A stretch of DNA of 64,000 nt from an uncultured Porphyromonadaceae bacterium (lineage in GTDB: Bacteria > Bacteroidota > Bacteroidia > Bacteroidales > Muribaculaceae), in contig CAMWMR010000007.1 in assembly GCA_947175425.1 (NCBI GenBank), positions 27,373-91,372 of the forward strand. Reading direction: 5' to 3'. Positions 25,890 through 35,234 of this stretch are shown one piece after another. Position numbers and translations under genes: made by a program. The notes below the pieces were generated by a model. It was given only the letters and a program-made list of their open reading frames with translations. It was not told the origin of the DNA and did no database searches. The first letter of the stretch is position 1. Each line of letters begins with the position of its first letter.

Positions 25890-28658
25890 CTATACGACAA
25901 CATTAACGATTTTGCCGGGCACCACAATTACTTTGCGTATTGTTTTGCCGTCGAGCCATTTTGCAGCGGCTTCATTGCTCAGAGCTGTCTCCTCAATTGT
26001 TTTATTGTCGGCATCGGCTGCAACGGTGATGTTGAAGCGGGGTTTGCCGTTAAAGGAAACTGCCATGGTGACAGTGCTTTCTTTGAGGTAATCCTCGTTA
26101 AACTCGGGCCATTTTGCATTGAAAATTGAACCTTCGTTGCCCAGTGCGGTGTGCCAGAGTTCTTCGGCTACGTGGGGAGCGAACGGCGCCAGGAGAATTA
26201 TAAGGTCGGAAAGCACGGTGCGGGAAGTGCATTTCTGCTGAGCCAGCTCGTTGACGCAAATCATGAATGCCGCAACGGAAGTGTTGAAGGAGAAAGCCTC
26301 GATGTCGGCGCTCACTTTCTTTATGAGCTTGTGGAGCGATTTGAGGTTTTCTGCGGTAGGTTCGGTATCTTTTACAAGAAGTTCCTCGCCGCGCCAGTAA
26401 AGATTCCACAGCTTTTTGATAAAGCGGTTTACTCCGTCGATTCCGTGGGTGTCCCAGGGTTTGCTCTGTTCGATAGGGCCGAGGAACATTTCGTACAGGC
26501 GCAGAGTGTCGGCTCCGTAACGTTCCACAATGTCGTCGGGGTTGACGACGTTGTGCATGGATTTCGACATTTTTTCCACTGCCGAGCCGCAAATGTATTT
26601 TCCGTCTTCAAGAATGAATTCGGCATTGGCGAATTCTTTTTGCCAGCCGCGAAGCTGTTCTATGTCGAGAACATCGTCGGTAACCATGCTAATGGGAACA
26701 CGGATAGGTGTTGTGTCGTAGTTGTCCTTGAGTCCGGCGCTGACAAGCGTGTTGGTGTCCTTTATGCGGTAAACAAAGCTTGTGCGGCCCTGAATCATAC
26801 CCTGGTTGATGAGCTTGCGGAAAGGTTCGTCCTCCACGATATATCCGTAGTCGAAAAGGAATTTGTTCCAGAAGCGGCTGTAAATCAAGTGGCCGGTGGC
26901 GTGTTCGCTACCGCCGACATAGAGGTCGACTTGTCGCCAGTAGCCTATTGCCTCGGGCGATACGAGAGCCTCATGGTTGCGGGGATCCATGTATCGCAGA
27001 TAGTAGGCCGAAGAACCTGCAAAACCGGGCATGGTGTTGAGCTCCAGTGGATAGCCTTCGGGAGTACACCAGTTCTTGGCACGTCCCAGCGGGGGCTCGC
27101 CGGTTTCGGTGGGCAGATATTTGTCGATTTCGGGAAGTTCGAGAGGCAGATTGTTGTATGGAGTGGGGATACCGTCCACATAACAAACGGGAATAGGTTC
27201 GCCCCAATAGCGCTGGCGGCTGAAAATTGCGTCGCGCAGGCGGTAGTTCACCTTCACTTTGCCTATGCCGCTTTTTTCGATAAATTCTTTAGTGGATGCA
27301 ATGGCTTGGGGAACAGTGAGGCCGTTGAGGTTAAGCTCGGGTCCTTCCGAGTTTATCATTATGCCTTCCTTGGCATCGAAGCTTGCTTCGGAAACATCGG
27401 CGTCCTTGATAAGAGGAATTATGGGAAGATTGAAATGACGTGCAAAAGCGTAGTCGCGGCTGTCGTGGGCGGGAACGGCCATAATGGCGCCTGTGCCGTA
27501 ACCTGCAAGCACATAGTCGCTTATCCACACGGGCACTTTCTTGCCGGAGAGGGGATTTATTGCATAGCTGCCGCTGAATACGCCGGTTACGCGCTTGTCG
27601 ATCATGCGTTCGCGTTCGGTGCGGTGCTTTATGGACGACAGATATTCGTTCACGGCCTCACGCTGTTCGGGAGTGGTGAGCATGTCGACGTACTTGCTTT
27701 CGGGAGCAAGTACCATGAATGTTACGCCGAAAACAGTGTCGGGGCGGGTAGTGAAAATGTCGAGGACAAGGTCGTCGCGTCCGTCAAGACGGAATTTCAT
27801 TTCGGCGCCTTCCGATTTGCCAATCCAGTTGCGCTGGGTTTCTTTTATGGAGTCGGACCAGTCGATGCGGTCGAGACCCTGCAGGAGTCGTTCGGCATAT
27901 GCCGATACGCGCAGGAACCACTGCCACATCTGTTTCTGTTCAACGGGATGTCCGCCGCGAACCGATACGCCTTCGCTCACTTCGTCGTTGGCAAGTACGG
28001 TTCCGAGAGCGGGACACCAGTTCACCATGGAGTTGCCGAGATATGCCAGACGGTAGTTCATGAGCACGTCGTTGCGCTCTTTTTTGTCCATTGCATTCCA
28101 TTCTTCGGCGGTAAATTCCATGTCTTTGCCTGCTGCCGCACGTAGACCTTGTGTGCCTTTTTCGGCAAAACGTTTTTCGAGTTCTTCCACAGGCATGGCG
28201 CGGTCGGCGTCGAGGTCGTAGTAGCTGCCGAACATTTTGAGGAATGCCCACTGGGTCCATTTGTAGAACTCGGGGTCGCAGGTGCGTATTTCGCGGTTCC
28301 AGTCGAAGCTCAGACCAATGTTGTCGAGCTGAGTGCGATAGCGTGCCACATTTTCGCGAGTAGTCACTTCGGGGTGCTGTCCTGTCTGGATGGCGTACTG
28401 CTCGGCGGGAAGACCGTAGGCGTCGTAGCCCATGGGGTGAAGCACATTAAAGCCCTGCAGGCGTTTGTAGCGGGAAAAAATATCGCTGGAAATATATCCT
28501 AACGGGTGTCCTACGTGCAGACCGGCTCCCGAGGGATAGGGGAACATGTCCAGGACGTAATACTTGGGTTTGGAGTGGTCGATTTCCACTTTATATAGTT
28601 CGGCATTCTGCCATGCCTGCCTCACGCGAGGCTCAATATCTTTGTGGTTATATTCCAT
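25890..28658 (-). CDS. leuS: Leucyl-tRNA synthetase
   Basis: A 922-residue class I synthetase. The HIGH-type motif is in [16 protein letters not shown] (near residues 40-55), the CP1 editing domain includes [19 protein letters not shown], and the KMSKS loop is in [10 protein letters not shown] near residue 700. It attaches leucine to tRNA-Leu and edits mischarged products. It starts 12 bp after nadA's stop and is followed by rdgB. The length agrees with bacterial LeuS of this phylum. Confidence 0.97.
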   Translation of the reverse strand: MEYNHKDIEPRVRQAWQNAELYKVEIDHSKPKYYVLDMFPYPSGAGLHVGHPLGYISSDIFSRYKRLQGFNVLHPMGYDAYGLPAEQYAIQTGQHPEVTTRENVARYRTQLDNIGLSFDWNREIRTCDPEFYKWTQWAFLKMFGSYYDLDADRAMPVEELEKRFAEKGTQGLRAAAGKDMEFTAEEWNAMDKKERNDVLMNYRLAYLGNSMVNWCPALGTVLANDEVSEGVSVRGGHPVEQKQMWQWFLRVSAYAERLLQGLDRIDWSDSIKETQRNWIGKSEGAEMKFRLDGRDDLVLDIFTTRPDTVFGVTFMVLAPESKYVDMLTTPEQREAVNEYLSSIKHRTERERMIDKRVTGVFSGSYAINPLSGKKVPVWISDYVLAGYGTGAIMAVPAHDSRDYAFARHFNLPIIPLIKDADVSEASFDAKEGIMINSEGPELNLNGLTVPQAIASTKEFIEKSGIGKVKVNYRLRDAIFSRQRYWGEPIPVCYVDGIPTPYNNLPLELPEIDKYLPTETGEPPLGRAKNWCTPEGYPLELNTMPGFAGSSAYYLRYMDPRNHEALVSPEAIGYWRQVDLYVGGSEHATGHLIYSRFWNKFLFDYGYIVEDEPFRKLINQGMIQGRTSFVYRIKDTNTLVSAGLKDNYDTTPIRVPISMVTDDVLDIEQLRGWQKEFANAEFILEDGKYICGSAVEKMSKSMHNVVNPDDIVERYGADTLRLYEMFLGPIEQSKPWDTHGIDGVNRFIKKLWNLYWRGEELLVKDTEPTAENLKSLHKLIKKVSADIEAFSFNTSVAAFMICVNELAQQKCTSRTVLSDLIILLAPFAPHVAEELWHTALGNEGSIFNAKWPEFNEDYLKESTVTMAVSFNGKPRFNITVAADADNKTIEETALSNEAAAKWLDGKTIRKVIVVPGKIVNVVV

Positions 28659-28670
28659 GGGTGTCGGTTA

Positions 28671-29633
28671 TTATGAAAGTTGGAGCATGCGGTCGATAGC
28701 TTTACGAGCTTTTTCGGCCTGTACGGGGTCCACGTTAATTTCGGGGGTTTCGTCGCGCAGCGCGTCGCGCAGTTTCTTGAGAGTGTTGAGCTTCATGTAG
28801 GAGCATTCGTTGCATCCGCATGTGCTGTCGGAGGGCGGAGCGGGAATAAAAGTCTTGTCGGGTGCGCCCTTTTGCATTTTGTGCAGGATTCCGCTTTCGG
28901 TAGCCACTATAAATTCTTTGGCATCGCTTGCAAGCGCATAATCAAGCAGTACGGCTGTAGAACCAACTTTGTCGGCCAAAAGAATTACCGGACGCTTGCA
29001 TTCGGGGTGCACGAGCACGGGAGCGCCGGGGTGTTCTTTTTTCAATCGTATAATTTCCTCGGCGGAAAAACGTTCGTGCACATGGCATGCGCCGTCCCAA
29101 AGCAGCATGTTGCGGCCGGTGACGGAGTTGATGTATGCTCCCAGATTACGGTCGGGGCCGAAAATGAGCTTTGCGTCCTTGGGGAAGCTGTCCACAACCT
29201 TGCGTGCGTTTCCGCTTGTAACAAGAACATCGCTCAAAGCCTTTACTTCCACGGAAGTATTAACATAGCTTATTACCGTGTGGTCGGGGTGAGCGGCTTT
29301 GAAGGCCTCGAACTCGTCGGCGGGACAGCTGTCGGCGAGCGAGCAGCCGGCGGCGGTGTCGGGAACAAGAACCTTTTTGTCGGGACAGAGCACTTTCACG
29401 GTTTCGCCCATGAAGTTTACACCGCACATCACAATTATGTCGGCGTTAGCGGCTTCGTCGGCGGCACGGCGCGCAAGAGCAAGGGAGTCGCCAACGTAAT
29501 CGGCAATGTCCTGTACCTGTCCGTCCACATAATAGTGTGCGAGAATAACAGCGTTTTTCTCGGCTTTGAGACGCAGTATTTCGTCACGGAGCTGTTCGTC
29601 GGGAGCAGCGGCGCTTATATTCTTACAATCCAT
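28671..29633 (-). CDS. nadA: Quinolinate synthase
   Basis: A 320-residue NadA. It condenses iminoaspartate with dihydroxyacetone phosphate to quinolinate in NAD synthesis, using a [4Fe-4S] cluster. Three cysteine sites match the family: IVMCGVNFMGE, VLVHPECKRP and TCGCNEC. The substrate-binding segment ILAHYYVDGQVQDIADYVGDS is typical. A TTG four codons upstream (29645) is in frame, but it falls inside the -7 element TAATTTTG, so ATG 29633 is the better start. nadB and nadC are not nearby. The gene heads a run with leuS, rdgB and the PorZ-like gene. Confidence 0.95.
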   Translation of the reverse strand: MDCKNISAAAPDEQLRDEILRLKAEKNAVILAHYYVDGQVQDIADYVGDSLALARRAADEAANADIIVMCGVNFMGETVKVLCPDKKVLVPDTAAGCSLADSCPADEFEAFKAAHPDHTVISYVNTSVEVKALSDVLVTSGNARKVVDSFPKDAKLIFGPDRNLGAYINSVTGRNMLLWDGACHVHERFSAEEIIRLKKEHPGAPVLVHPECKRPVILLADKVGSTAVLLDYALASDAKEFIVATESGILHKMQKGAPDKTFIPAPPSDSTCGCNECSYMKLNTLKKLRDALRDETPEINVDPVQAEKARKAIDRMLQLS

Positions 29634-29642
29634 TTTTTTGCG

Positions 29643-29650
29643 CAAAATTA
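29643..29650 (-). promoter_or_regulatory. -7 element for nadA
   Basis: TAATTTTG on the minus strand, with TTTG 18 bases upstream (29669-29672). The ATG follows 9 bases later, giving almost no leader. Confidence 0.6.
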
Positions 29651-29709
29651 TTATACTGCAAAATTAATCAAAAAATTGCGATTTCAACTCCTAAGTATTC
29701 AAGAAAGTG

Positions 29710-29748
29710 ACACTCGCTGCTTTTGAATTTTTCAAAAGCAGCGAGTGT
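29710..29748 (-). terminator. 17-bp perfect hairpin after the hexosaminidase gene
   Basis: ACACTCGCTGCTTTTGA (29710-29726) and its exact reverse complement (29732-29748) flank a 5-base loop. It lies 20 bp after the stop of the hexosaminidase gene. The T-tract is modest (CACTTTCTT). Confidence 0.7.
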
Positions 29749-29767
29749 GGAGTTTGGGAGTGAAATG

Positions 29768-32035
29768 TTAAATGTTGAGAATGCTCACCGGCGAGGGATG
29801 CCCGTTAAGGAACACGGCAGCGCGAATCTGCGTGGGGCGCACCGGATACTTGTCGATATCCACTGTTTCGCCCGGCATGACTATGGGTGAGGAAATGTCG
29901 GGATTGCTGCCGTCGGTGGTGTAGCGTATGTCGGCATCGGGATAAGGACTGTTGAAAAGCAGCAGGTGGCCTTGTGTGAGTTTTATTCCCGGCTGACGAA
30001 CATGGTAGCGGATGCCTTCCTGCTCCCAACGGTTTATGTAGGGCAATACGGCGGCATGGAATTCGGCCTCGCTGTAAGTGCTGTCGGGGTTCCATGCGCG
30101 TTCGGCAAGTCCGAGCATTTTGGGCAGCATCATAACTTCAAGAGTTTCGGAGTCTCGAAGAGTTTCGGCAAAAATTTGTCCCTGCACACCGAGAACATTG
30201 GCGTTTTTCAAAGGACACAGACGTGCGGGATAGCCTGCCAGTGCGTCGAATTCATCTACAGTACCTCCCCAGCTGAGTCCTCGTTCGTAGGGATGATAAC
30301 TATAGGTCATATCGAGATAGAAATGCGTTACATTGCTCAGTACAATGGGATATCCGCCCTTGGCCATGGCTTCTATTTCGGGAGCCACACCGGTGCGCGG
30401 AGCTACTGTCCAGCAGTTCACATTGTAAACCTCCGGGGCGACGGCGGCGTTATATTCGGCGGGTTGGCCGAGGCCTATGTCCTGCCAGCCCGATATTTTT
30501 ACGCCTTTTTTGTTGAATATGTCGGCCACTTTCTTTACAAAATAGCCGTGTACATCCTTTTCGGTGCGCAGGCCGTTTTCTTCCATAAGCTTCTTCACGG
30601 CGGGACTTCCCTGCCATGCTCCGCGAGGCACTTCGTCGCCGCCGATGTGTATTGCGGGCAGTTCAACGCCTGCTTCCTTGTAAGCGGCTATAATGTCATC
30701 GGCCACGGCTTCCATGAGTTTGTAGGATCCGGGCAGAGCCGGGTTCATTACGTTGTCGTGGAACGACTGCGCCGAGGTGTAGCGCGAGGTGTCGGTTGCA
30801 GCTCCCTCGTTGATTAACCATGAATTGTCGCCGGTGCGACGGGCGCGGAGTTCCATGGCTTTGATGGCCGCGCGAGCGTGTCCGGGCGATTCTATTTCCG
30901 TTATCACTTTAATGCCAAGTGAGTCGGCAAAGCGCAGCATGTCCACATAGTCGGCGCGGGTGAATTTGCCGTTGGAGCTGTTTGAGGTGTTTGCCGGATT
31001 GCCGTCGCCGGTAAAAATCTGTTCCAGGAAAGTTCCGTCGGAGCCGGGAGTGTATCCGCGTCCGGCACCGATTTCCATAAGTTCGGGAAGCGAGGGAATT
31101 TCCAGTCGCCAAGCCTCGTCGTCGATAGGGTGGAAGTGGAAAACATTGAGCCCGAAACGTGCCATGAGCGTGAGCACGCGTTTTACTTCTTCGGGAGTCT
31201 GGTAGTTGCGGGAAATATCCAGCATAAGGCCGCGATAGCCGAAAGAAGGCTCGTCCTCTATGCGAGCCTCGGGCATTGTGCGGCGTCCGGTTCCGAAAGC
31301 TGCACGGAGTCGTTCGCCTATGCGGGCATGCTGACGGGCGGGAGCCTCAACGGTTACGGTGCCGTTGGAAACGGTCATTACAAAAGCTTCGGGATTCTCG
31401 CCTGCCTGCTTGTCGATGAATTTTATATCGGCGAAATCCACTTCGGTATCCGCGCCGCCGAGTGTCACCTTCTTGAACGACGGAATAACATCGTAAGCTC
31501 CGCGGACTGCTCCGCTAATCTGTTCGTTACGGGAATAAACGGTATCGCCGTAAGGCATGAGGTCGTGTCCGGGCCGAGAGTATCCTTCGGGGACGGCGGT
31601 CATGTCGGCACGTTTTATGTCGAGTCCCACGGTGCTGCCGTCGCTCATTACAAGATGTGTGCCGTCGGGTCCGTAGCATATTGAGCTGATAGTCCCGCGT
31701 GTATCTATTTCAAAAACAATGGTATCGTTGCCGCTTGCATTTTTAAAGCGGGGGCTGCCTATGGCATAGTATCCGGGAACGATTTCAATGAGAGTGTCGG
31801 CGCTGTCGGTCAGCTCCATGCGGCGTGCGAACTGGTTGAAAGCGAGTCGCTCGACGCCTCGGAGGTCGCCTGTAAGTACGAATTTTTGTATGTAATGGGC
31901 CGGCAAAGAGTCTTCTACAATGTTTAGTGCCGACCATTCAAGTTCGGGAGCTGTGTTCTGCCGATTTTCGGAGCACGACGATGCAATGCCGAGCATACCG
32001 GCTGCGCATGTTGCTAATACAACTAACGATTTCAT
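29768..32035 (-). CDS. Beta-N-acetylhexosaminidase, GH20
   Basis: A 755-residue lipoprotein (Cys21 in GIASSC) of glycoside hydrolase family 20. An N-terminal GH20b domain (about 30-160) precedes the TIM barrel. The catalytic Asp-Glu pair is in AIHIGGDEVPRGAW, and the conserved LMLDISRNYQ and VFHFHPIDDEAWRLEIP are present. A C-terminal CHB_HEX-type beta domain contains YTTDGSNP. It removes terminal N-acetylglucosamine or galactosamine from host or microbial glycans by substrate-assisted catalysis. I set the start at 32035 because it gives a proper signal peptide; the frame is open 23 codons further. It stands apart from polysaccharide-utilisation genes. Confidence 0.93.
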   Translation of the reverse strand: MKSLVVLATCAAGMLGIASSCSENRQNTAPELEWSALNIVEDSLPAHYIQKFVLTGDLRGVERLAFNQFARRMELTDSADTLIEIVPGYYAIGSPRFKNASGNDTIVFEIDTRGTISSICYGPDGTHLVMSDGSTVGLDIKRADMTAVPEGYSRPGHDLMPYGDTVYSRNEQISGAVRGAYDVIPSFKKVTLGGADTEVDFADIKFIDKQAGENPEAFVMTVSNGTVTVEAPARQHARIGERLRAAFGTGRRTMPEARIEDEPSFGYRGLMLDISRNYQTPEEVKRVLTLMARFGLNVFHFHPIDDEAWRLEIPSLPELMEIGAGRGYTPGSDGTFLEQIFTGDGNPANTSNSSNGKFTRADYVDMLRFADSLGIKVITEIESPGHARAAIKAMELRARRTGDNSWLINEGAATDTSRYTSAQSFHDNVMNPALPGSYKLMEAVADDIIAAYKEAGVELPAIHIGGDEVPRGAWQGSPAVKKLMEENGLRTEKDVHGYFVKKVADIFNKKGVKISGWQDIGLGQPAEYNAAVAPEVYNVNCWTVAPRTGVAPEIEAMAKGGYPIVLSNVTHFYLDMTYSYHPYERGLSWGGTVDEFDALAGYPARLCPLKNANVLGVQGQIFAETLRDSETLEVMMLPKMLGLAERAWNPDSTYSEAEFHAAVLPYINRWEQEGIRYHVRQPGIKLTQGHLLLFNSPYPDADIRYTTDGSNPDISSPIVMPGETVDIDKYPVRPTQIRAAVFLNGHPSPVSILNI

Positions 32036-32075
32036 AATGGTACAGATGTTTAAGGTAAATTGTGTAATAAATATA

Positions 32076-32102
32076 GCCCGCAGCACACAAGGCGTTGCGG
32101 GC
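32076..32102 (-). terminator. Terminator after TlpA-like gene
   Basis: On the minus strand GCCCGCA pairs with TGCGGGC (32076-32082 with 32096-32102), followed by TATATTTATT. It separates the greA operon from the hexosaminidase gene. Confidence 0.7.
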
Positions 32103-32113
32103 ATTTTGAAAGC

Positions 32114-33196
32114 TTAGAAAAGTTTTGCCACTTCGGAGGGAAGTTCGGCACGGTTGGCCACGCGCTTGCGCAGGTCGCCGTTGCGGTCGATGACAAAAGT
32201 CATGGGAAGCGCTCCCACATTATAGTCGAGCAGCGGCTGGCGGCCTTCGGCGGGAGAGTTCCACACGGTAATCCACGGGAGATTGGCGGCGGCTTCCTTC
32301 CATGCCACTTCGTCTTCGTCAAAGGCTATCTGATATATTTCAAGACCTTTGTCGTGATATTTCGAATAAAGCTCGAACAGCTCGCGGTTGTAATCGGGGG
32401 AGCCGTCGGCAGTGTAGGCGGTGAAACTCAGCAGAACAACTTTGCCCGGCTTTGCCGTTTCAACAAGTGAGTGACGCACGCCTTTGTTATCGTAGCGGTC
32501 GATGTCGAAAAGTCCGCGCGATTCAAGCTCTATAACTTTTTCTTCTGCTGCAGGCAGTTTTCCCATAGCGCTGCGACCGCTGACGTAGGTGTTCAGCAGG
32601 GCTTTTCCGCGGGTGTCGTCGGGGCGATAGGAGGCAAATACCTGGGCTGCCGCTCCGTAGGCACGGTTGCCGAACGATTCGTTGGCGTCGAAAACAGGAA
32701 CGTTTCCAATTGTCTTGCCAACAGTGTAGTAGGCGACAATGCCGGTAGTGTCGTTAATGACATATCCAACAAGTTCGCGGCGGAGTTCTTCCATCGGTTT
32801 TCCCGAACGGCACAGGCTGTCGACCTGCGACATTTTGCCGGCAGCTTCCGAACCGCCGAGGGAGTGTGCCGAGGCAAAACCGTCGGCACTTGTGCGCACT
32901 GTCACATTTGTGGCCGAGTCGGCAGGGAAATAAATGCTGCCTTTGCCGGGGAGGGTGAGGCGCATAATTTCCGGACGCGAAGGAACTTCGGAAGCACGGT
33001 ATTCGAAATTTCCGTTCTTGTCGGTGGCTACCGAGTCGAGTACATACCAGCGTCCTGCGTTGTTGGCTTCAACAGCCATAGCAGTGCCTTGGGGTGCTCC
33101 TTCCACAACACCGCTCACGCTCCATGCGCTTTTTTCGGTGCAGGCGGGAACAGCCATTATTGCGGCGCACAGCGCCAGAAGTTTAGCTGTTTTCAT
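32114..33196 (-). CDS. TlpA-like lipoprotein lacking the CxxC motif
   Basis: A 360-residue lipoprotein (signal ending IMAVPAC, Cys19). The N-terminal part (about 22-120) resembles the DUF4369 domain found before TlpA-type thioredoxins in Bacteroidetes. The C-terminal part (about 235-360) has a thioredoxin-like fold with KVVLLSFTAYTADGSPDYNRELFELYSKY and a cis-proline-like ALPMTFVIDRNG. Where WCxxC normally sits, the sequence is TAYTADGSP, with no cysteine. A dithiol oxidoreductase role is therefore unlikely, and a binding or chaperone role may remain. The start overlaps the HIT gene by 14 bp. It ends the greA-HIT unit. Confidence 0.85.
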   Translation of the reverse strand: MKTAKLLALCAAIMAVPACTEKSAWSVSGVVEGAPQGTAMAVEANNAGRWYVLDSVATDKNGNFEYRASEVPSRPEIMRLTLPGKGSIYFPADSATNVTVRTSADGFASAHSLGGSEAAGKMSQVDSLCRSGKPMEELRRELVGYVINDTTGIVAYYTVGKTIGNVPVFDANESFGNRAYGAAAQVFASYRPDDTRGKALLNTYVSGRSAMGKLPAAEEKVIELESRGLFDIDRYDNKGVRHSLVETAKPGKVVLLSFTAYTADGSPDYNRELFELYSKYHDKGLEIYQIAFDEDEVAWKEAAANLPWITVWNSPAEGRQPLLDYNVGALPMTFVIDRNGDLRKRVANRAELPSEVAKLF

Positions 33197-33581
33197 ATTT
33201 TTCGGCTATAGCTTTGGCAATCTCGGCCATGCGGGCAGGCTCCAAAGAGTGTTTTTTATGAAAATCTATATCGGCCTCGCTGTTTATGGGCACAAGATGG
33301 ATGTGGGCGTGAGGAACTTCCATTCCCAGCACGGCGCTTGCCACACGTTTGCACGGCACGGCTTCGCCCAGAGCTTTTGCAACGCGTTTTGCAAAAAGCT
33401 GGAGGGAGAGATACTGCTCGTCGCTGAGGTCGAAGATATAGTCGGTTTCATGTTTGGGCACAACCAGAGTATGGCCGGGAGCCATGGGGTTGATGTCCAG
33501 AAAGGCGAAGTTGTTTTCGTCCTCGGCCACACGGTAGCAGGGGATTTCGCCGGCGATGATTCGAGAGAAAATGGATGCCAT
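33183..33581 (-). CDS. HIT family nucleotide-binding hydrolase
   Basis: A 132-residue histidine-triad protein of the Hint branch. The catalytic triad motif is HAHIHLVP near residues 94-101, and the N-terminal CYRVAEDENNFAFLDINPMAPGH stretch is typical. Members hydrolyse nucleoside phosphoramidates such as AMP-lysine. It starts 3 bp after greA's stop and overlaps the TlpA-like gene by 14 bp, so the three are cotranscribed. Confidence 0.94.
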   Translation of the reverse strand: MASIFSRIIAGEIPCYRVAEDENNFAFLDINPMAPGHTLVVPKHETDYIFDLSDEQYLSLQLFAKRVAKALGEAVPCKRVASAVLGMEVPHAHIHLVPINSEADIDFHKKHSLEPARMAEIAKAIAEKYENS

Positions 33582-33584
33582 GGC

Positions 33585-34055
33585 TCAGATTCCTATTTCA
33601 AGAATTTCAAAGCGCATAACACCGGCGGGAACGGTAATTTCCACGATTTCGCCCTTTTTGTGGCCTATAAGACCGTGGGCAATGGGGGTGCTGATACCGA
33701 TTTTTTTCTCGCGCATGTTCGCTTCGGAGTCGGCCACGATTGTGTACTCCATTTCCATGCCGTTGTCCACATTGCGCATGCGAACGCGGTTAAGGAGCTG
33801 AATTTCGTCGGTTGTGAGCTTGCTTTCGTCAATAATACGGGCGTTGGCCACGAGATCCTTGAGCTGGGCAATTTTCATTTCCAGCAATCCCTGGGCTTCC
33901 TTGGCGGCATCGTACTCGGCGTTTTCCGAGAGGTCGCCTTTGTCGCGCGCTTCTGCAATGGCGCGGCTTATTTCGGGACGTTTTACGGATTCAAGGTAGG
34001 CTAATTCTTCCATTTTGCGGTCGTAGCCTTCTTTGGTCATATAGGTTATTGCCAT
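33585..34055 (-). CDS. greA: Transcription elongation factor GreA
   Basis: A 156-residue Gre factor. The N-terminal coiled coil (about 1-75) carries the acidic tip in ARDKGDLSENAEYDAAKEAQ, the most diagnostic stretch. The C-terminal FKBP-like domain (about 82-156) includes KIGISTPIAHGLIGHKKGE. It rescues backtracked RNA polymerase by stimulating transcript cleavage. It is first in the greA-HIT-TlpA-like operon, with a -7 element about 107 bp upstream and a weak hairpin in the leader. Confidence 0.96.
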   Translation of the reverse strand: MAITYMTKEGYDRKMEELAYLESVKRPEISRAIAEARDKGDLSENAEYDAAKEAQGLLEMKIAQLKDLVANARIIDESKLTTDEIQLLNRVRMRNVDNGMEMEYTIVADSEANMREKKIGISTPIAHGLIGHKKGEIVEITVPAGVMRFEILEIGI

Positions 34056-34161
34056 ATCTTTATTTTCGTTTTTGAGTTTTATTACAATAAAATAAAAGAA
34101 ACCCCAATGCCGTCGGGCAATCGGGTCCTCCTTAAAAATTAGTTCTCATTATGTTTGTGTG

Positions 34162-34169
34162 CAAAGTTA
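34162..34169 (-). promoter_or_regulatory. -7 element for greA operon
   Basis: TAACTTTG on the minus strand. The -33 element is not clear. It would give an unusually long leader of about 100 bases for this window. Confidence 0.5.
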
Positions 34170-34218
34170 CGCACATTTTATTTTAATGTGTACGTCTTTG
34201 GCCTTAAAATTATTTAAA

Positions 34219-34704
34219 TTATTTTGAAGGCGCAACGAAAATGCTGTCCACACTCACTGTAACTTCAAAGGGACTGGCGTTTGCGGAGCGTTCAGGAACT
34301 GCCGACCGTACATAGTAGAAACTTTGCTGTATGTCCCACGAGGGCAGACTCACCTGGCGGGTCTCGCCTGCGGGAATGCTCACTTTTACAGTGCGGTGCT
34401 GCCGGTGCAGCTGGCGGCGCGATGTGTCGTAATAAGTGAGGGTAACAGCCATAGCCTCCACTTGATTTTTGGAGTTGTTGGTGGCGAAGAACGATTCGCG
34501 GCGCGAGCGCAAGGGTTTGTCGTAGCCGTTGATGTCCACAGTATGCGGTGCCGGCGATGCAATGGTGTCGAGATTTGCCGCGCCCTCGCTTGCCGCTTCT
34601 TTTTTTGCCTGCGGAGCTTTAAGCCCGGTACGGGTGGTTCGCTGTGCCCAAGCGCCGAGAATGGAGGCGCAGAATACAATGACGAGGAGACAGTTTTTGG
34701 TCAT
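34219..34704 (-). CDS. Secreted protein of unknown function
   Basis: A 161-residue exported protein. The signal peptide is likely cleaved after ILGAWA (residue 20). The mature part has a short polar linker, then a beta-rich domain (about 55-155) with SRRESFFATNNS and QVEAMAVTLTYYD. This resembles a small Ig-like or transthyretin-like sandwich, but no family is recognised. It overlaps the preceding gene by 4 bp (ATGA type), so translation is coupled. It is last in the phoH-to-DUF3078 run. It may act with the neighbouring secreted protein and the DUF3078 barrel. Confidence 0.75.
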   Translation of the reverse strand: MTKNCLLVIVFCASILGAWAQRTTRTGLKAPQAKKEAASEGAANLDTIASPAPHTVDINGYDKPLRSRRESFFATNNSKNQVEAMAVTLTYYDTSRRQLHRQHRTVKVSIPAGETRQVSLPSWDIQQSFYYVRSAVPERSANASPFEVTVSVDSIFVAPSK

Positions 34705-35234
34705 AATGCGGTGACGGGATTATAGGGTGAAGGAGAAAGACGAACGGCGCCGTCGAGATTGTCGGGACGAGTGTCGGTGCGATGAACCGATACGCGGAAC
34801 AAATAGGGCAGCAGCCTGAACACGTTAACACTCCAGCTCTTTTTATAAGGCTTCAGCAGCATGCGTCCTTCGGGGGTGAATTCGGCGGTGAAAGTGCTTC
34901 GCAAAGTGCCTGCAGCGCCTTTTTTGCCTTTATGCACGCGGTCGGCAAGGGCGAGGTCGTAGACGTTCGGCTGAACCGTACGTTTCAACTTGCCCACGCA
35001 AGTGCCGGGAGCGAGCGCAAAATCGGGGGAGTCCAGAATAATCACATCCATATTCCCCGATGCGTCGGGAGCATTCTGTAACCTTACGATTGCTCCTCCT
35101 GCGGTCATTTGCCACACGCTCATGTGCAGTTCCTGTTTTGCCGGGGAACTGCACATGAGCGTTGTCTGCAAGGGCTGTGCCGATGCACCTGTGGCAATAA
35201 TGGCCGAAATGAGGAGGAGTACGGTTCGGTACAT
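34701..35234 (-). CDS. Secreted protein of unknown function
   Basis: A 177-residue exported protein with a clear signal peptide (MYRTVLLLISAIIATGASA-QP). The mature part looks beta-rich and has two cysteines (in LMCSS and GTCVG) that could form a disulfide. I recognise no family. It overlaps the upstream DUF3078 gene by 1 bp (TGATG) and the downstream secreted gene by 4 bp, so all three are translationally coupled. A shared envelope function is inferred from this packing. Confidence 0.75.
   Translation of the reverse strand: MYRTVLLLISAIIATGASAQPLQTTLMCSSPAKQELHMSVWQMTAGGAIVRLQNAPDASGNMDVIILDSPDFALAPGTCVGKLKRTVQPNVYDLALADRVHKGKKGAAGTLRSTFTAEFTPEGRMLLKPYKKSWSVNVFRLLPYLFRVSVHRTDTRPDNLDGAVRLSPSPYNPVTAL

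Noticed and set aside
26151..28145. 664-codon open frame antisense to leuS
   Set aside because: Opposite a complete synthetase gene. The length comes from the codon use of leuS; no motif is seen.
29634..29645. TTG start for nadA
   Set aside because: The TTG is part of the TAATTTTG promoter element; ATG 29633 fits better.
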